DNA of 64,000 bases from JAFLCM01 sp964510955 (GTDB taxonomy: Bacteria > Planctomycetota > Phycisphaerae > Phycisphaerales > UBA1924). The stretch is from assembly GCA_964510955.1 (NCBI GenBank), contig CAZEDW010000001.1, positions 1-64,000 on the forward strand, given 5' to 3'. Positions 1-8,099 of the stretch are shown here, one piece after another. Position 1 is the stretch's first letter; each line of letters opens with the position of its first letter. A model generated the notes under the pieces. That model was given only the letters and a program-made list of their open reading frames with translations. It was not told where the DNA came from and did no database searches. The position numbers and the translations under genes were made by a program.

Positions 1-982
1 CCCCGCCCCCGGCCGCCGCGGCGGGGCCCGGCAGGTCTTCCGCTGTCACTCCCGGGCCGTTCTCCAGGTCACGGGGGGGAGCGCCCGACACGCGGAGGCC
101 GGGCTTGCGCCGATTTTTGGCGGGCTCGCCTTCGCCCTCGATCGCTGGGGCGGGTTCGGCGGCCGGGTCCCGGGCCAGGGACGACATGGGGGTGCGCCCG
201 AGCCGCGTGGTGAGTTCCTGGGCCATGGCCGCCGGCGTGAGCCAGCGCGTCAGCTCACGCCCGTCGGCGAGTGAGATGGCTCCGGTCTCTTCGCTTACCA
301 CGACGACGAGGGCATCGGACACGCGGGCCAGGCCCACGGCGGCGCGGTGACGCGTGCCGAGGTTTTCCTGAAAGGGCATGTCGCCCGGCTCGGCGAGCGG
401 GAACTGCACGCCCGCGGCCACGAGCTTCTTGCCCGAGATGACCACGGCCATGTCGTGCAACGGGCTGTTGGGCCAGAAGATGCTGGTGAGCAGGTCCGCC
501 GAGACGTCGGCGTTGAGGATGCGCCCGGACTCGATCAGCTCGCGGAGCCCGATGTTTCGTTCGATGGCGAGTATGGCGCCGAACTTGTTGCGCGAGAGGA
601 ACTCGCACGCCGAGGCGATGGCCTCGACGACGGGCTTGACTTCGGGAGCGGCGGGGCGGAAGAAGGGCGTCTCGCCCAGGCGGATCAGCGCCCGGCGGAG
701 CTCGGGCTGGAACGTCACCACCAGCGCGATGGCGGCGAACCCCAGGAAGTTGTTGTAGAGCACCGAGAGCCGGGGGAAGTAGCGGTCGCCCATGACGCGC
801 ACGCCCAGCGTGCCGACGACGAGGATGACCAGCAGCCCCTTGAGCGCCCCGGCGGCGCGGGTGCCGCGCACGAACCGGTACACCACGTAGACGCACAGCC
901 AGAGGATCGCCAGCTCGACGCCGACTTCCCAGAGCCGGTAGTCAAGGATGCGCTGCAGGACCTGGGAGAGCCGCTCGAACAT
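1..982 (-). CDS. cdaA: Diadenylate cyclase, CdaA type (3' end outside the window)
   Basis: Membrane diadenylate cyclase that makes c-di-AMP from two ATP; about 327 residues are visible and the reading frame runs off the left edge without a stop. The ATG at 982-980 is the first start of a continuous frame. Residues about 20-70 hold hydrophobic segments, followed by the DAC domain. The RHR motif is present in GTRHRAAVG (residues 209-217), and SDALVVVVSEETG follows. The DGA motif is altered: LHDMAVVI has Met178 where most family members have Gly (D177-M178-A179). After about residue 270 the chain becomes low-complexity Pro/Ala/Glu/Arg. c-di-AMP usually controls potassium and osmotic balance and wall homeostasis. 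The family call is firm from domain order and motifs; activity of the DMA variant is not proven. Confidence 0.88.
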   Translation of the reverse strand, partial: MFERLSQVLQRILDYRLWEVGVELAILWLCVYVVYRFVRGTRAAGALKGLLVILVVGTLGVRVMGDRYFPRLSVLYNNFLGFAAIALVVTFQPELRRALIRLGETPFFRPAAPEVKPVVEAIASACEFLSRNKFGAILAIERNIGLRELIESGRILNADVSADLLTSIFWPNSPLHDMAVVISGKKLVAAGVQFPLAEPGDMPFQENLGTRHRAAVGLARVSDALVVVVSEETGAISLADGRELTRWLTPAAMAQELTTRLGRTPMSSLARDPAAEPAPAIEGEGEPAKNRRKPGLRVSGAPPRDLENGPGVTAEDLPGPAAAAGGG

Positions 983-1133
983 CGTGGCGCGAGTATAGGT
1001 ATCGGATGGACGGGGGCCGGGCGTTGGGTAATGATGAATGCCCGCCGACGGAGGCCCGGCGCTCGCCGACGGCCTGAGTCTTCGGGCTCCGGGGGGCGGC
1101 GACAAGCGGACCCGCCGGGGTTACCCTGCGGGC

Positions 1134-2297
1134 ATGTCGCAGACTTCCTTCAACCGGCCCCACGGACCCGTGACCCTGGCGGAGTTGACGGCGGGGCTGA
1201 TCTGGCCCCGGCTGCTGGGCGCGTTTGTGCTTTCGATCCGCCCGGCGCGGTGGCTGATGGGAACGGCCATGGCGCTGCTTGTGTGGTGGGGGGCGGCCCT
1301 GGCGGGGTGGCTGGTTCGGCTTGTCGGGGGATCGGCGGCCGCGGGGGACGTTCCCGGCGAGATGGTTGAGACCGTGGCCCGTGAAGTCGGTAACGGCGCC
1401 CGCGGCGTGCTTCACAGGGACTGGAGGGAGGTCCTGGACGGAGCCTCGCATGCGTTCCCTTCCGGCGCGACCATCCAGGATCACTGGGGCGCGGTGCTGG
1501 CGTGCGGGCTGATCCTGCTGCCGATCGTCGTCGTGGGTGGCGCGGCGATCGCGCGGCACGCGGCGGTTGAGGCGTCGGTGGACGGCGACCTGGGGATCGC
1601 CAAGTCTTTGGTGTTCGGGCTGCGCCGGGTGTTCCCGCTGATGATGACCATTCTGATCCCGCTGGGGTTGGCGTTCGCGCTCTCCATCGTGCTGAAGACC
1701 GCGGGCTGGGCGCTGCTGTCGATCCCGGGCGTGAGCGTGGTGGGGGCGCTGGCGTTCCCGCTGGCGGTGCTGCTGGGGCTTCTGTATGTGCTGCTGCTGG
1801 TGGGGTGGTTGGGCGGGCAGCCGCTTCTTGTCCCGGCGGTGGCGGTCGAGAACGCCGACTCGGTCGACGCGCTGCAGCGCACGTATGCATATGTGTTCGG
1901 GCGCCCGCTCCGCACCGTGATCTACTCGGCGGTGCTGGTGGTGCAGTTCGCCGTCGGGCTGGTCGTGGTGCAGTGGCTGGTCGAACGCTCGCACGACATC
2001 GCGTGGACCGCGGTCACGGCGTTTCTCAGCGATGATCGGCGGGGGGCCCTGTCGCCGGGGTATCGCTCGGACCTTTCGGCGACGACGGGCGGCCTGACGC
2101 GATCCGTCTTCGACATGTGGAAGTGGACGATGGGCGCGGTGGTCGCGGGGTGGGCGCTGAGCTTCTACTACAGCGGCTCGACGCTGCTGTACCTGTTGCT
2201 GCGGCGCGTTCACGATGAGCAGGACGTCTGTGATATCTGGATGCCGGGAAAGACCGCGGGGGCCGGCGCGGGCGGCGGGACCGCCCCCGTGGGATAA
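1134..2297 (+). CDS. Polytopic membrane protein of unknown function
   Basis: A 387-residue integral membrane protein. The ATG at 1134 is chosen because the sequence upstream in the same frame is low-complexity and overlaps the divergent promoter region with cdaA. Six or so hydrophobic segments are visible, around residues 25-55, 125-150, 180-235 (two to three passes), 260-285 and 330-355. A cytosol-facing stretch near residue 250 reads DALQRTYAYVFGRP, a pattern seen in membrane proteins that resemble the membrane domain of glycerophosphodiester phosphodiesterases, but I cannot assign a family. It ends 7 bases before the adenine deaminase start and is probably cotranscribed with it. No catalytic motif is evident. 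Confidence 0.75.
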   Translation: MSQTSFNRPHGPVTLAELTAGLIWPRLLGAFVLSIRPARWLMGTAMALLVWWGAALAGWLVRLVGGSAAAGDVPGEMVETVAREVGNGARGVLHRDWREVLDGASHAFPSGATIQDHWGAVLACGLILLPIVVVGGAAIARHAAVEASVDGDLGIAKSLVFGLRRVFPLMMTILIPLGLAFALSIVLKTAGWALLSIPGVSVVGALAFPLAVLLGLLYVLLLVGWLGGQPLLVPAVAVENADSVDALQRTYAYVFGRPLRTVIYSAVLVVQFAVGLVVVQWLVERSHDIAWTAVTAFLSDDRRGALSPGYRSDLSATTGGLTRSVFDMWKWTMGAVVAGWALSFYYSGSTLLYLLLRRVHDEQDVCDIWMPGKTAGAGAGGGTAPVG

Positions 2298-2304
2298 TCA
2301 GGCG

Positions 2305-4059
2305 ATGCATCCCACCAGCGATTTCCTGGCGGCCGCACGGGGCGATGCCCCACCGGACCACGTCTTCCGCAACGCGCGGATCGTCAACGTGTTCACCGGC
2401 GAGTTGACCGAAGGCTCCTTCGCGGTGCACGCCGGGCGATTCTCGCAGGTGTTCGGCGTCGAGGGGCCCGCGCCGAAGCTGGGCGAGGTTGACCTGGGCG
2501 GCGCCGTGGTGGCGCCCGGGTTCATCGACGCACACATGCACGTCGAGAGCACCATGATGCCCCCCAGCGAGTTTGTGAAGCTGGCGTCGCCGCACGGGAC
2601 GACCGCGGTGGTGGCCGACCCGCACGAGATCGCCAACGTGCTCGGGGCCGATGGGATCAAGTGGATGATGCGGAACGGGGGCGGCGGGCTGCCGGTCCGG
2701 TTCTTGTGGTCGGTGTCGAGCTGCGTGCCCTCGTGCCACCTTGAATCATCGGGGGCACGGCTCGGGGCGGCGGACCTGGCGCCGCTGTTCGACCTGGCCG
2801 ACGAGCACACGCGGGTGGTCGCGCTGGCGGAGATGATGAACTTCCCGGGCGTGGTGTTCGGCGACGCGGGGGTGCTGGACAAGGTCCGGCTGGGGCTGGC
2901 GCGCCGGGTCGTGGACGGGCACGCCCCGGGCCTGACCGGGGCGCGGCTGCAGGCATATGTCGGGGCGGGGATCAGCTCGGACCACGAGTGCACGACGCTT
3001 CAGGAGGCGCGGGAGAAGCTGCGGCTGGGCATGCGGGTGTTCATCCGGCAGGGCTCGGCTGCCCAGAACCTGGCGGCGCTGCTGCCCCTGGTGACGCGGG
3101 AGAACAAGTCCCGGTTCTGCTTCTGCACCGACGACCGGCACCCGGCGGACCTGAAACTGCAGGGGCACATCGATCACGTGGTGCGCCTGGCGGTGAAGGG
3201 CGGGCTGGACCCGGTGACCGCGATCACCATGGCGTCGTTGAACGTGGCCGAGCACTACCGGCAGTCGGACCTGGGGGCGGTCGCGCCGGGGCGATGGGCG
3301 GATTTCATCGTGCTGGATTCGCTGGAAAACCTGACGGCGCGCCAGGTGTACGCCGGCGGCGTGAAGGTCGCGGAACAGGGCCGATATATCGGGCCGACGG
3401 CGCCGCTGGGGGCATCGCCGGCTTCCACGGTGCGACTGCCGGCTGGGCTGAGCGAGGCGTCGTTCAGGGTGCCGGCCAGCGGCGCGGGAACCAAGATCCG
3501 CGTCATCGGCATGGACCCCCGTCAGCTCGTGACCGACGAGCTGATCGAGCCGGGCAAGGTCGAGGGCGGTTGCTATGTCGCCGACCCGTCGCGCGACATC
3601 CTGAAGCTCGCGGTGATCGAGCGCCACAAGGGGGGCGGGAACATCGGGCGCGGGTTCATCCGCGGCTTCAAGTTCGGCGCTTCGGGGGGCGGTGCGATGG
3701 CCAGCACCGTCGGGCACGATTCGCACAACCTGGCGGTGGTGGGTGCGTCGGACGCGGACATGCTCGTCGCGGCGCGGGCCCTGGAGCGGGCCGGCGGCGG
3801 GCAGTGCGTGGTGAGAGGCGGCAAAGTGCTGGCGCTCCTGCCGCTGCCCATCGCGGGCCTGATGTCAGATCAGCCCGCCGAGACGCTGATCGAGCAGCAG
3901 CACGCGCTGCACGCGGCGTCGCGCGAGATCGGCTGCCCGCTGGAAGACCCTTTCATGCCGCTGAGCTTCATGCCGCTGCCGGTGATCCCGAAGCTCAAGC
4001 TGAGCGACCTGGGTCTGGTCGACGTGGAGAAGTTCCAGTTGGTCCCGTTGGAGGTCTGA
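2305..4059 (+). CDS. ade: Adenine deaminase
   Basis: Converts adenine to hypoxanthine plus ammonia in purine salvage. The 584 residues match the usual length of the bacterial Ade family (amidohydrolase superfamily). Metal-binding His77 and His79 lie in DAHMHVEST, followed by SPHGTTAVVADPHEIANV, which is highly characteristic. Further family motifs are SSDHECTTLQEA and CTDDRHPADL in the middle of the chain, and GGGNIGRGFIRGF with VGHDSHNLAVVG in the C-terminal half. The start is the ATG at 2305, just after the membrane-protein gene, because homology begins within 20 residues of it. The stop codon (4057-4059) lies inside a 20-bp tandem duplication that continues downstream. Confidence 0.95.
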   Translation: MHPTSDFLAAARGDAPPDHVFRNARIVNVFTGELTEGSFAVHAGRFSQVFGVEGPAPKLGEVDLGGAVVAPGFIDAHMHVESTMMPPSEFVKLASPHGTTAVVADPHEIANVLGADGIKWMMRNGGGGLPVRFLWSVSSCVPSCHLESSGARLGAADLAPLFDLADEHTRVVALAEMMNFPGVVFGDAGVLDKVRLGLARRVVDGHAPGLTGARLQAYVGAGISSDHECTTLQEAREKLRLGMRVFIRQGSAAQNLAALLPLVTRENKSRFCFCTDDRHPADLKLQGHIDHVVRLAVKGGLDPVTAITMASLNVAEHYRQSDLGAVAPGRWADFIVLDSLENLTARQVYAGGVKVAEQGRYIGPTAPLGASPASTVRLPAGLSEASFRVPASGAGTKIRVIGMDPRQLVTDELIEPGKVEGGCYVADPSRDILKLAVIERHKGGGNIGRGFIRGFKFGASGGGAMASTVGHDSHNLAVVGASDADMLVAARALERAGGGQCVVRGGKVLALLPLPIAGLMSDQPAETLIEQQHALHAASREIGCPLEDPFMPLSFMPLPVIPKLKLSDLGLVDVEKFQLVPLEV

Positions 4060-4094
4060 CGCACCTTCACCGCGTCTGACGCACCTTCACCGCG
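4055..4094. repeat. 20-bp perfect tandem duplication at the ade stop
   Basis: Two adjacent identical copies of TCTGACGCACCTTCACCGCG occupy 4055-4074 and 4075-4094. The first copy contains the ade stop codon. The second runs into GAGGCGCTGG, so TTCACCGCGGAGGCG resembles the inverted form of the dispersed CTCCGCGCCTCCGCGGTGAA repeat found elsewhere in the window. Confidence 0.9.
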
Positions 4095-4305
4095 GAGGCG
4101 CTGGGGGTGCAGAGCGGGGGATCTGGCCCGGGGAATCGGCGGGCGTGTCGGCGGATGGGGAGCCGGAGGCGCTGGAGGCGGGCGCCCGCTGCCCCGACGC
4201 CGCCTCGCGTTCGCGTCGCAGGCGGTCCCACTTGGTCTCGTACGAGATCTCCTTGTTGGAGGAGATTCCCAGCGAGAGGAGGATGTACTCGATGAGCTTT
4301 CCCAT
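4087..4305 (-). CDS. Small hypothetical protein (72 residues)
   Basis: A reverse-strand frame between ade and ggt. It starts at the ATG 4305-4303 and begins with MGKLIEYILLSLGI, an amphipathic or hydrophobic start, followed by a charged stretch with KWDRLRREREA and then a Ser/Ala/Pro-rich tail that enters the 20-bp tandem duplication. The first 36 residues look protein-like; the tail looks like translated non-coding DNA. I see no strong ribosome-binding site and do not recognise the family. It could be a genuine small membrane-associated protein or a chance frame. Confidence 0.45.
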   Translation of the reverse strand: MGKLIEYILLSLGISSNKEISYETKWDRLRREREAASGQRAPASSASGSPSADTPADSPGQIPRSAPPAPPR

Positions 4306-4397
4306 GCGGGCCAGTCGGCGGCGGCTCTCGCGCCGAGTGTGGTAGGGTTCGTCGGTCGCGGAACTGTCGACAACTGTAGAAACGAAAAGGTGGCCCC

Positions 4398-6374
4398 GTG
4401 AAAAACTTCGCTCAATCTCTGAGAGTCCTCGGCGCCGCGGCCCTGCTCGCGGCGTTGGCGCCGGGGTGCCACCGGGCCTCGATCAGTTCGGGGTATTGGG
4501 CCACCGATCCCGCCCCGGCGAGCGCCTGTTTCCAGAACGACGCCGTGGCGGCGGACCATCCGCAGGCCTCGGCGGCGGGGGCGCGCGTGCTGGCCCGGGG
4601 CGGGAACGCGGTGGACGCCGCGGTGGCGACCGCCTTTGCCCTCTCGGTCGTCCGCCCGGAATCGTGCGGGATCGGAGGCGGCGGGTTCATGCTGATCCAC
4701 CTCGTGAAGGACCCCCACGCGCCGGCGGGGGGCGCGGCGGGGGGCGCGGTGGGGGATCAGCCCCTCGACGTGGTCATCGATTTCCGCGAGCGGGCCCCGG
4801 CCTCGGCCCGGGCGGACATGTTCGAGTCGCTCCCCACGGGCGCCAGCGAGCACTCCGGTCACGCGGTGGCGATTCCCGGCACGGTCGCGGGCCTCTTGTT
4901 CGCGCTGGAACAGTACGGCACGATCGGCAGGGCCGAGGCGATTGCGCCGGCGATCGACATCGCCGAGCACGGCTTCGCGCCCGACGGCTACATGCGGCAC
5001 GCGGCCGGGCGGCTCGCGGAGTTCCTCGACAAGCACCCCGGGCGGCCCGGGGCAGGCGCTGACGGGCGCGAGATGCACCGCGTCTTCATCGACCCGGTGC
5101 TGAATCCCGGCGATGCCCCGCCGACCAACCTCGCCCAGGCGCGGGTGCTCCGACGGATCGGCGAGCAGGGCGCCCCGGGTTTTTACCAAGGCGAGACCGC
5201 GCGGGCCATCGTGAGCGCGGTTGCACGCCACGGCGGCGGGCTGACCTTGGCCGACCTGGCGTCGTACCGTCCGAAGGTGATCGCCCCGCTCCGCGGCGCC
5301 TGGCGGGGGCGGACCGTGGTGACGATGCCGCTGCCGTCGAGCGGCGGTGTGACGCTGCTGCAGACGCTCTCGCTGATGGACCTGTCCGCCGACCGCTGGG
5401 AGACGGGCGCGACGCCGGCGGCGTTTGACTCCCAGACTTCGGACACGGGAGACCCCGCGCTTTCACCGGCGCCGCCTGCGGCGTACTGGGCCTGCCTGAG
5501 CGAGTGCTTCAAGCACGCGTTCTGCGACCGCGCCCTGTACCTGGGCGACCCGGAGTTCATGCCCTTAGACCCGACCCAGCGCCTGCTGGACCCGGCGCGT
5601 CTGCGCGCCAAGGCCCTGCTGATCGACCCGGCACGCACGCTGGACGCGGCCCGCTACACCCGCGCCGCCCCGATGGACGGCGCCGCGGGCCCGGGCGCTT
5701 CGGACGACCACGGCACGTCGCACTTCAGCGTGGTGGACCGCTGGGGCAACGCCGTGGCCTGCACGCAGACCATCAACCTGAACTACGGAAGCAAGATCCC
5801 GGTGCCGGCGCACGGCTTTGCGCTCAACAACCAGATGGACGACTTCCAGACCAGGCGCGGGGCGCCCAACGCGTTTGGCCTGGTGCAATCGGACCGCAAC
5901 CTCCCCGAGCCCGGCAAGCGGCCCCTGTCGAGCATGGTGCCGACGATCGTACTGGACGCGGGGGGGCGGGTCGAAGCGGTGGTGGGGGCGTCGGGCGGGC
6001 CGCGGATCATCACCGCGACGGTGCAGGCGCTGATGGGTGCGCTGGCTTTGAACCAGGGTGATCGCACCGTGAGCCTGCCGCGCGTGCATCACCAGTGGTC
6101 GCCGGATCGCCTGGAGATCGAGACGCTGGCGTCGAAGTCGAAGTGGACGGACCTGGGCTCGGCGCTGGGCGAGGTGCCGCAGAGCGACATCGACGCTTCA
6201 CTCGACGCCGATCGCTGGTGGGGCGACCGGGTCGGAGCGCTGCGCGGGGCGGGCAACGCGGTCTGCGTGATGCCCGAGCCGGCGGTGGTCCAGCTGATCC
6301 TGCGTAACCCCGGCGGCCGGGGGTGGGTGGGGGCGTGCGACCCGCGAAAGGGCGGGTCGCCGCGGGGTGAATAG
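4398..6374 (+). CDS. ggt: Gamma-glutamyltransferase (glutathione hydrolase)
   Basis: Exported Ntn-hydrolase that removes the gamma-glutamyl group from glutathione and related peptides; 658 residues. A GTG start at 4398 preceded by AAAAGG gives a typical signal peptide whose hydrophobic core ends at LAALAPGC, so it may be a lipoprotein (the lipobox is weak because Pro is at -2). The large-subunit motif GNAVDAAVATAFAL lies near residue 70 and GIGGGGFM near residue 95. The autoprocessing site is DDHGTSHFSVVD with Thr440 as the expected nucleophile. Downstream are LNNQMDDF, GKRPLSSMVPT and VGASGGPRIITA, all standard for the small subunit. It stands alone, between a small reverse gene and the promoter of the pyrimidine operon. 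Confidence 0.95.
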   Translation: MKNFAQSLRVLGAAALLAALAPGCHRASISSGYWATDPAPASACFQNDAVAADHPQASAAGARVLARGGNAVDAAVATAFALSVVRPESCGIGGGGFMLIHLVKDPHAPAGGAAGGAVGDQPLDVVIDFRERAPASARADMFESLPTGASEHSGHAVAIPGTVAGLLFALEQYGTIGRAEAIAPAIDIAEHGFAPDGYMRHAAGRLAEFLDKHPGRPGAGADGREMHRVFIDPVLNPGDAPPTNLAQARVLRRIGEQGAPGFYQGETARAIVSAVARHGGGLTLADLASYRPKVIAPLRGAWRGRTVVTMPLPSSGGVTLLQTLSLMDLSADRWETGATPAAFDSQTSDTGDPALSPAPPAAYWACLSECFKHAFCDRALYLGDPEFMPLDPTQRLLDPARLRAKALLIDPARTLDAARYTRAAPMDGAAGPGASDDHGTSHFSVVDRWGNAVACTQTINLNYGSKIPVPAHGFALNNQMDDFQTRRGAPNAFGLVQSDRNLPEPGKRPLSSMVPTIVLDAGGRVEAVVGASGGPRIITATVQALMGALALNQGDRTVSLPRVHHQWSPDRLEIETLASKSKWTDLGSALGEVPQSDIDASLDADRWWGDRVGALRGAGNAVCVMPEPAVVQLILRNPGGRGWVGACDPRKGGSPRGE

Positions 6375-6424
6375 CCCCGCGCCCCGTCCGGTGTGAATGC
6401 ATGAATTTGCTGACGCTGCATGGA

Positions 6425-6453
6425 TAGACATTCCCGGCGCGGCCTGCTATGAT
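6425..6453 (+). promoter_or_regulatory. Sigma-70 promoter of the pyrF-pyrE-carA-carB operon
   Basis: TAGACA (6425-6430) and TATGAT (6448-6453) match the -35 and -10 consensus at five of six positions each with a 17-bp spacer. The -10 is extended by an upstream TGC (TGCTATGAT). Predicted transcription start is near 6460, giving a leader of about 155 nt before pyrF. Confidence 0.7.
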
Positions 6454-6543
6454 GCTCTCCCGATGGCCCACAAGACCGATGGACCCTTGGACCGCGCCGG
6501 ACCGCCGGGGACCGCCCCCAGCGGAAACGGCGTCGCTTTTGAG

Positions 6544-6568
6544 ACCCCACGATGTGGGGTTGTTTTTT
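6544..6568 (+). terminator. Intrinsic terminator in the pyr operon leader (candidate attenuator)
   Basis: ACCCCAC (6544-6550), a 3-base loop GAT and GTGGGGT (6554-6560) form a perfect 7-bp stem followed by TGTTTTTT. It lies between the promoter at 6425-6453 and the pyrF start at 6615, so it would end transcription before the operon unless overridden. Upstream lie four GGACC motifs (starting 6481, 6489, 6499, 6509) and a second GC-rich hairpin near 6504-6525 that could take part in an alternative fold. Confidence 0.7.
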
Positions 6569-6614
6569 ATGGTGGGAAACCTGTCGGCTTGCAGCGTTCG
6601 GATCGGAGGTGCCC

Positions 6615-7460
6615 GTGAACGGCGCCGCCCTGCTCCAGAACGCCTGGCGGACCCGCGCCACTCTACTCTCGGTGGGGCTGGAGCCGTGCCCCGAATACCT
6701 GCCCGTCACCGGCGAGTTCGACCCGAGCATCGCCGGCTACGAGCGGTTCCTGATGGCGATCGTGGAGGGCGGTGCCCCTTCCGCGGCGGCGTTCAAGTTC
6801 AACACCGCCTTCTTCGAGGCGCTGGGCCCCGACGGGTGGGCCCTGCTCAAGCGCGTGCGTGACCGTCTGCCACGGGGCACGATGGTGATCGTCGACAGCA
6901 AACGGGGCGACATCGGCTCGACCGCCAAGCACTACGCGCAGGCCGCGTTTGACTGGCTTGGCGCGGACGCGGTGACGCTGAACCCGCTCATGGGGCGCGA
7001 CTCCGCCGAGCCGTTCCTGGCGTATCCCGACAAGCTGTGTTTCTTCCTGTGCCTGACGAGCAACCCCGGGTCGGCGGATTTTCTGCGGCGCGACGGGCTG
7101 TACCTGCGGATCGCGCGCGAAGTGAGCCGGTGGGGGGGTTGTATCGGCCTGGTGGTGGGGGCCACGCAGCCGCAGCACATCGCAGAGATCAGGGCGGCCG
7201 CCCCGGGCGCGGTCTTCCTGATCCCCGGCATCGGTGCACAGGGCGGCGAGGTTGAATCGGTCGCGTCCGCCTGCCTTGGCGGACCGCCCGGCGGCGATGC
7301 GGGGCCCCTGGCCCTGTTCCACGTCACCCGCGGCGTACTGCCGGACGCGAACGAGCGGGCTCCGCTGGCGGAGATCGTCCGACGCAGGTGCGGATCGCTG
7401 CGGGAGAGGATCAGCTCCGCCTGGGGCTCGGGTTCGATGAAGGAGCGCGCCCATGCGTGA
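6615..7460 (+). CDS. pyrF: Orotidine 5'-phosphate decarboxylase
   Basis: Last step of UMP synthesis: OMP to UMP plus CO2. The 281-residue length and sequence fit the long type-2 PyrF group. The catalytic region is DSKRGDIGSTAKHYAQ with Lys96, followed by LGADAVTLNPLMGRDS; SVGLEP near the N terminus and VGATQP with PGIGAQGG near the C terminus bind substrate phosphate in the family. The GTG at 6615 is preferred because a GGAGGT ribosome-binding site lies at 6605-6610; a longer frame from 6552 would read through the leader terminator. It overlaps pyrE by 8 bases. Confidence 0.93.
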   Translation: MNGAALLQNAWRTRATLLSVGLEPCPEYLPVTGEFDPSIAGYERFLMAIVEGGAPSAAAFKFNTAFFEALGPDGWALLKRVRDRLPRGTMVIVDSKRGDIGSTAKHYAQAAFDWLGADAVTLNPLMGRDSAEPFLAYPDKLCFFLCLTSNPGSADFLRRDGLYLRIAREVSRWGGCIGLVVGATQPQHIAEIRAAAPGAVFLIPGIGAQGGEVESVASACLGGPPGGDAGPLALFHVTRGVLPDANERAPLAEIVRRRCGSLRERISSAWGSGSMKERAHA

Positions 7461-8082
7461 TGCGACTGAACGGGCCATGGAACTCCTCGAGCAGACCGGC
7501 GCGGTCAAGACCGGGCACTTCGTGCTCTCGTCGGGCCTGCATTCGGGCAAGTACTGCCAGTGCGCGGCGCTGTTCGAGCACCCGGCGGTGGCCCAGGAAA
7601 TGGCCGAGATGCTGGTGCGGATGCTCGAGACCAATCTCAAGATCGATGTCGTGCTCGCGCCGGGTCTGGGCGGGATCCTGTGGGGGTACGAGGTCGCCCG
7701 GGCGCTGGGGAACGTTCGGAGCTTTTTCGCCGAGCGGCTGCCTGGTGAACCGTTCGCCCTTCGCCGCAGCTTTGTGCTGAATCCGGGCGACCGTGTGCTC
7801 TTGGCCGAGGATGTCGTGACCACGGGCGGGAGCGTGAGCGAACTGGTGCCGATGGTGGAGCGGGCCGGGGCCAAAGTGGCGGCGTTCGCCGCCGTGGCCG
7901 ACCGCAGCCGGGGCAAGTTCCGGCCGGCGGGCGGCGTCCCGTTCTACTCGCTCGTGAAGCTGGACTTTGAGACCTACGAGGGTGGGCCGGCGACGTGCCC
8001 GCTGTGCCGCGAGGGCACGCCGGCGATCAAGCCGGGGAGCCGCGCCGGGTTGCCCGCCGAGACGGGAGTGAGCAAGCGTTGA
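7453..8082 (+). CDS. pyrE: Orotate phosphoribosyltransferase
   Basis: Transfers phosphoribose from PRPP to orotate to give OMP, the substrate of the PyrF encoded just upstream. It has 209 residues. The PRPP-binding signature is VLLAEDVVTTGGSV (around residues 115-128); TGHFVLSSGLHSGKYCQ near the N terminus and APGLGGILWG are further family hallmarks. The start overlaps the pyrF stop region by 8 bases, which suggests translational coupling. The C-terminal tail ends with a Cys-containing PLCREG segment seen in related orotate phosphoribosyltransferases. Confidence 0.94.
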   Translation: MRDATERAMELLEQTGAVKTGHFVLSSGLHSGKYCQCAALFEHPAVAQEMAEMLVRMLETNLKIDVVLAPGLGGILWGYEVARALGNVRSFFAERLPGEPFALRRSFVLNPGDRVLLAEDVVTTGGSVSELVPMVERAGAKVAAFAAVADRSRGKFRPAGGVPFYSLVKLDFETYEGGPATCPLCREGTPAIKPGSRAGLPAETGVSKR

Positions 8083-8099
8083 ACAGGAGATCGAGAGAG

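Noticed and set aside
347..1369. A 340-residue forward frame over the left end
   Set aside because: Antisense to the diadenylate cyclase; no domain features.
6552..6614. Extended N terminus of PyrF from the first ATG
   Set aside because: The extension crosses the terminator hairpin, and a GGAGGT site precedes the GTG at 6615.
6463..6618. A short frame MAHKTDGPLD in the pyr leader as a leader peptide
   Set aside because: It would begin only about three bases after the predicted transcription start, has no ribosome-binding site and no run of a regulatory amino acid.
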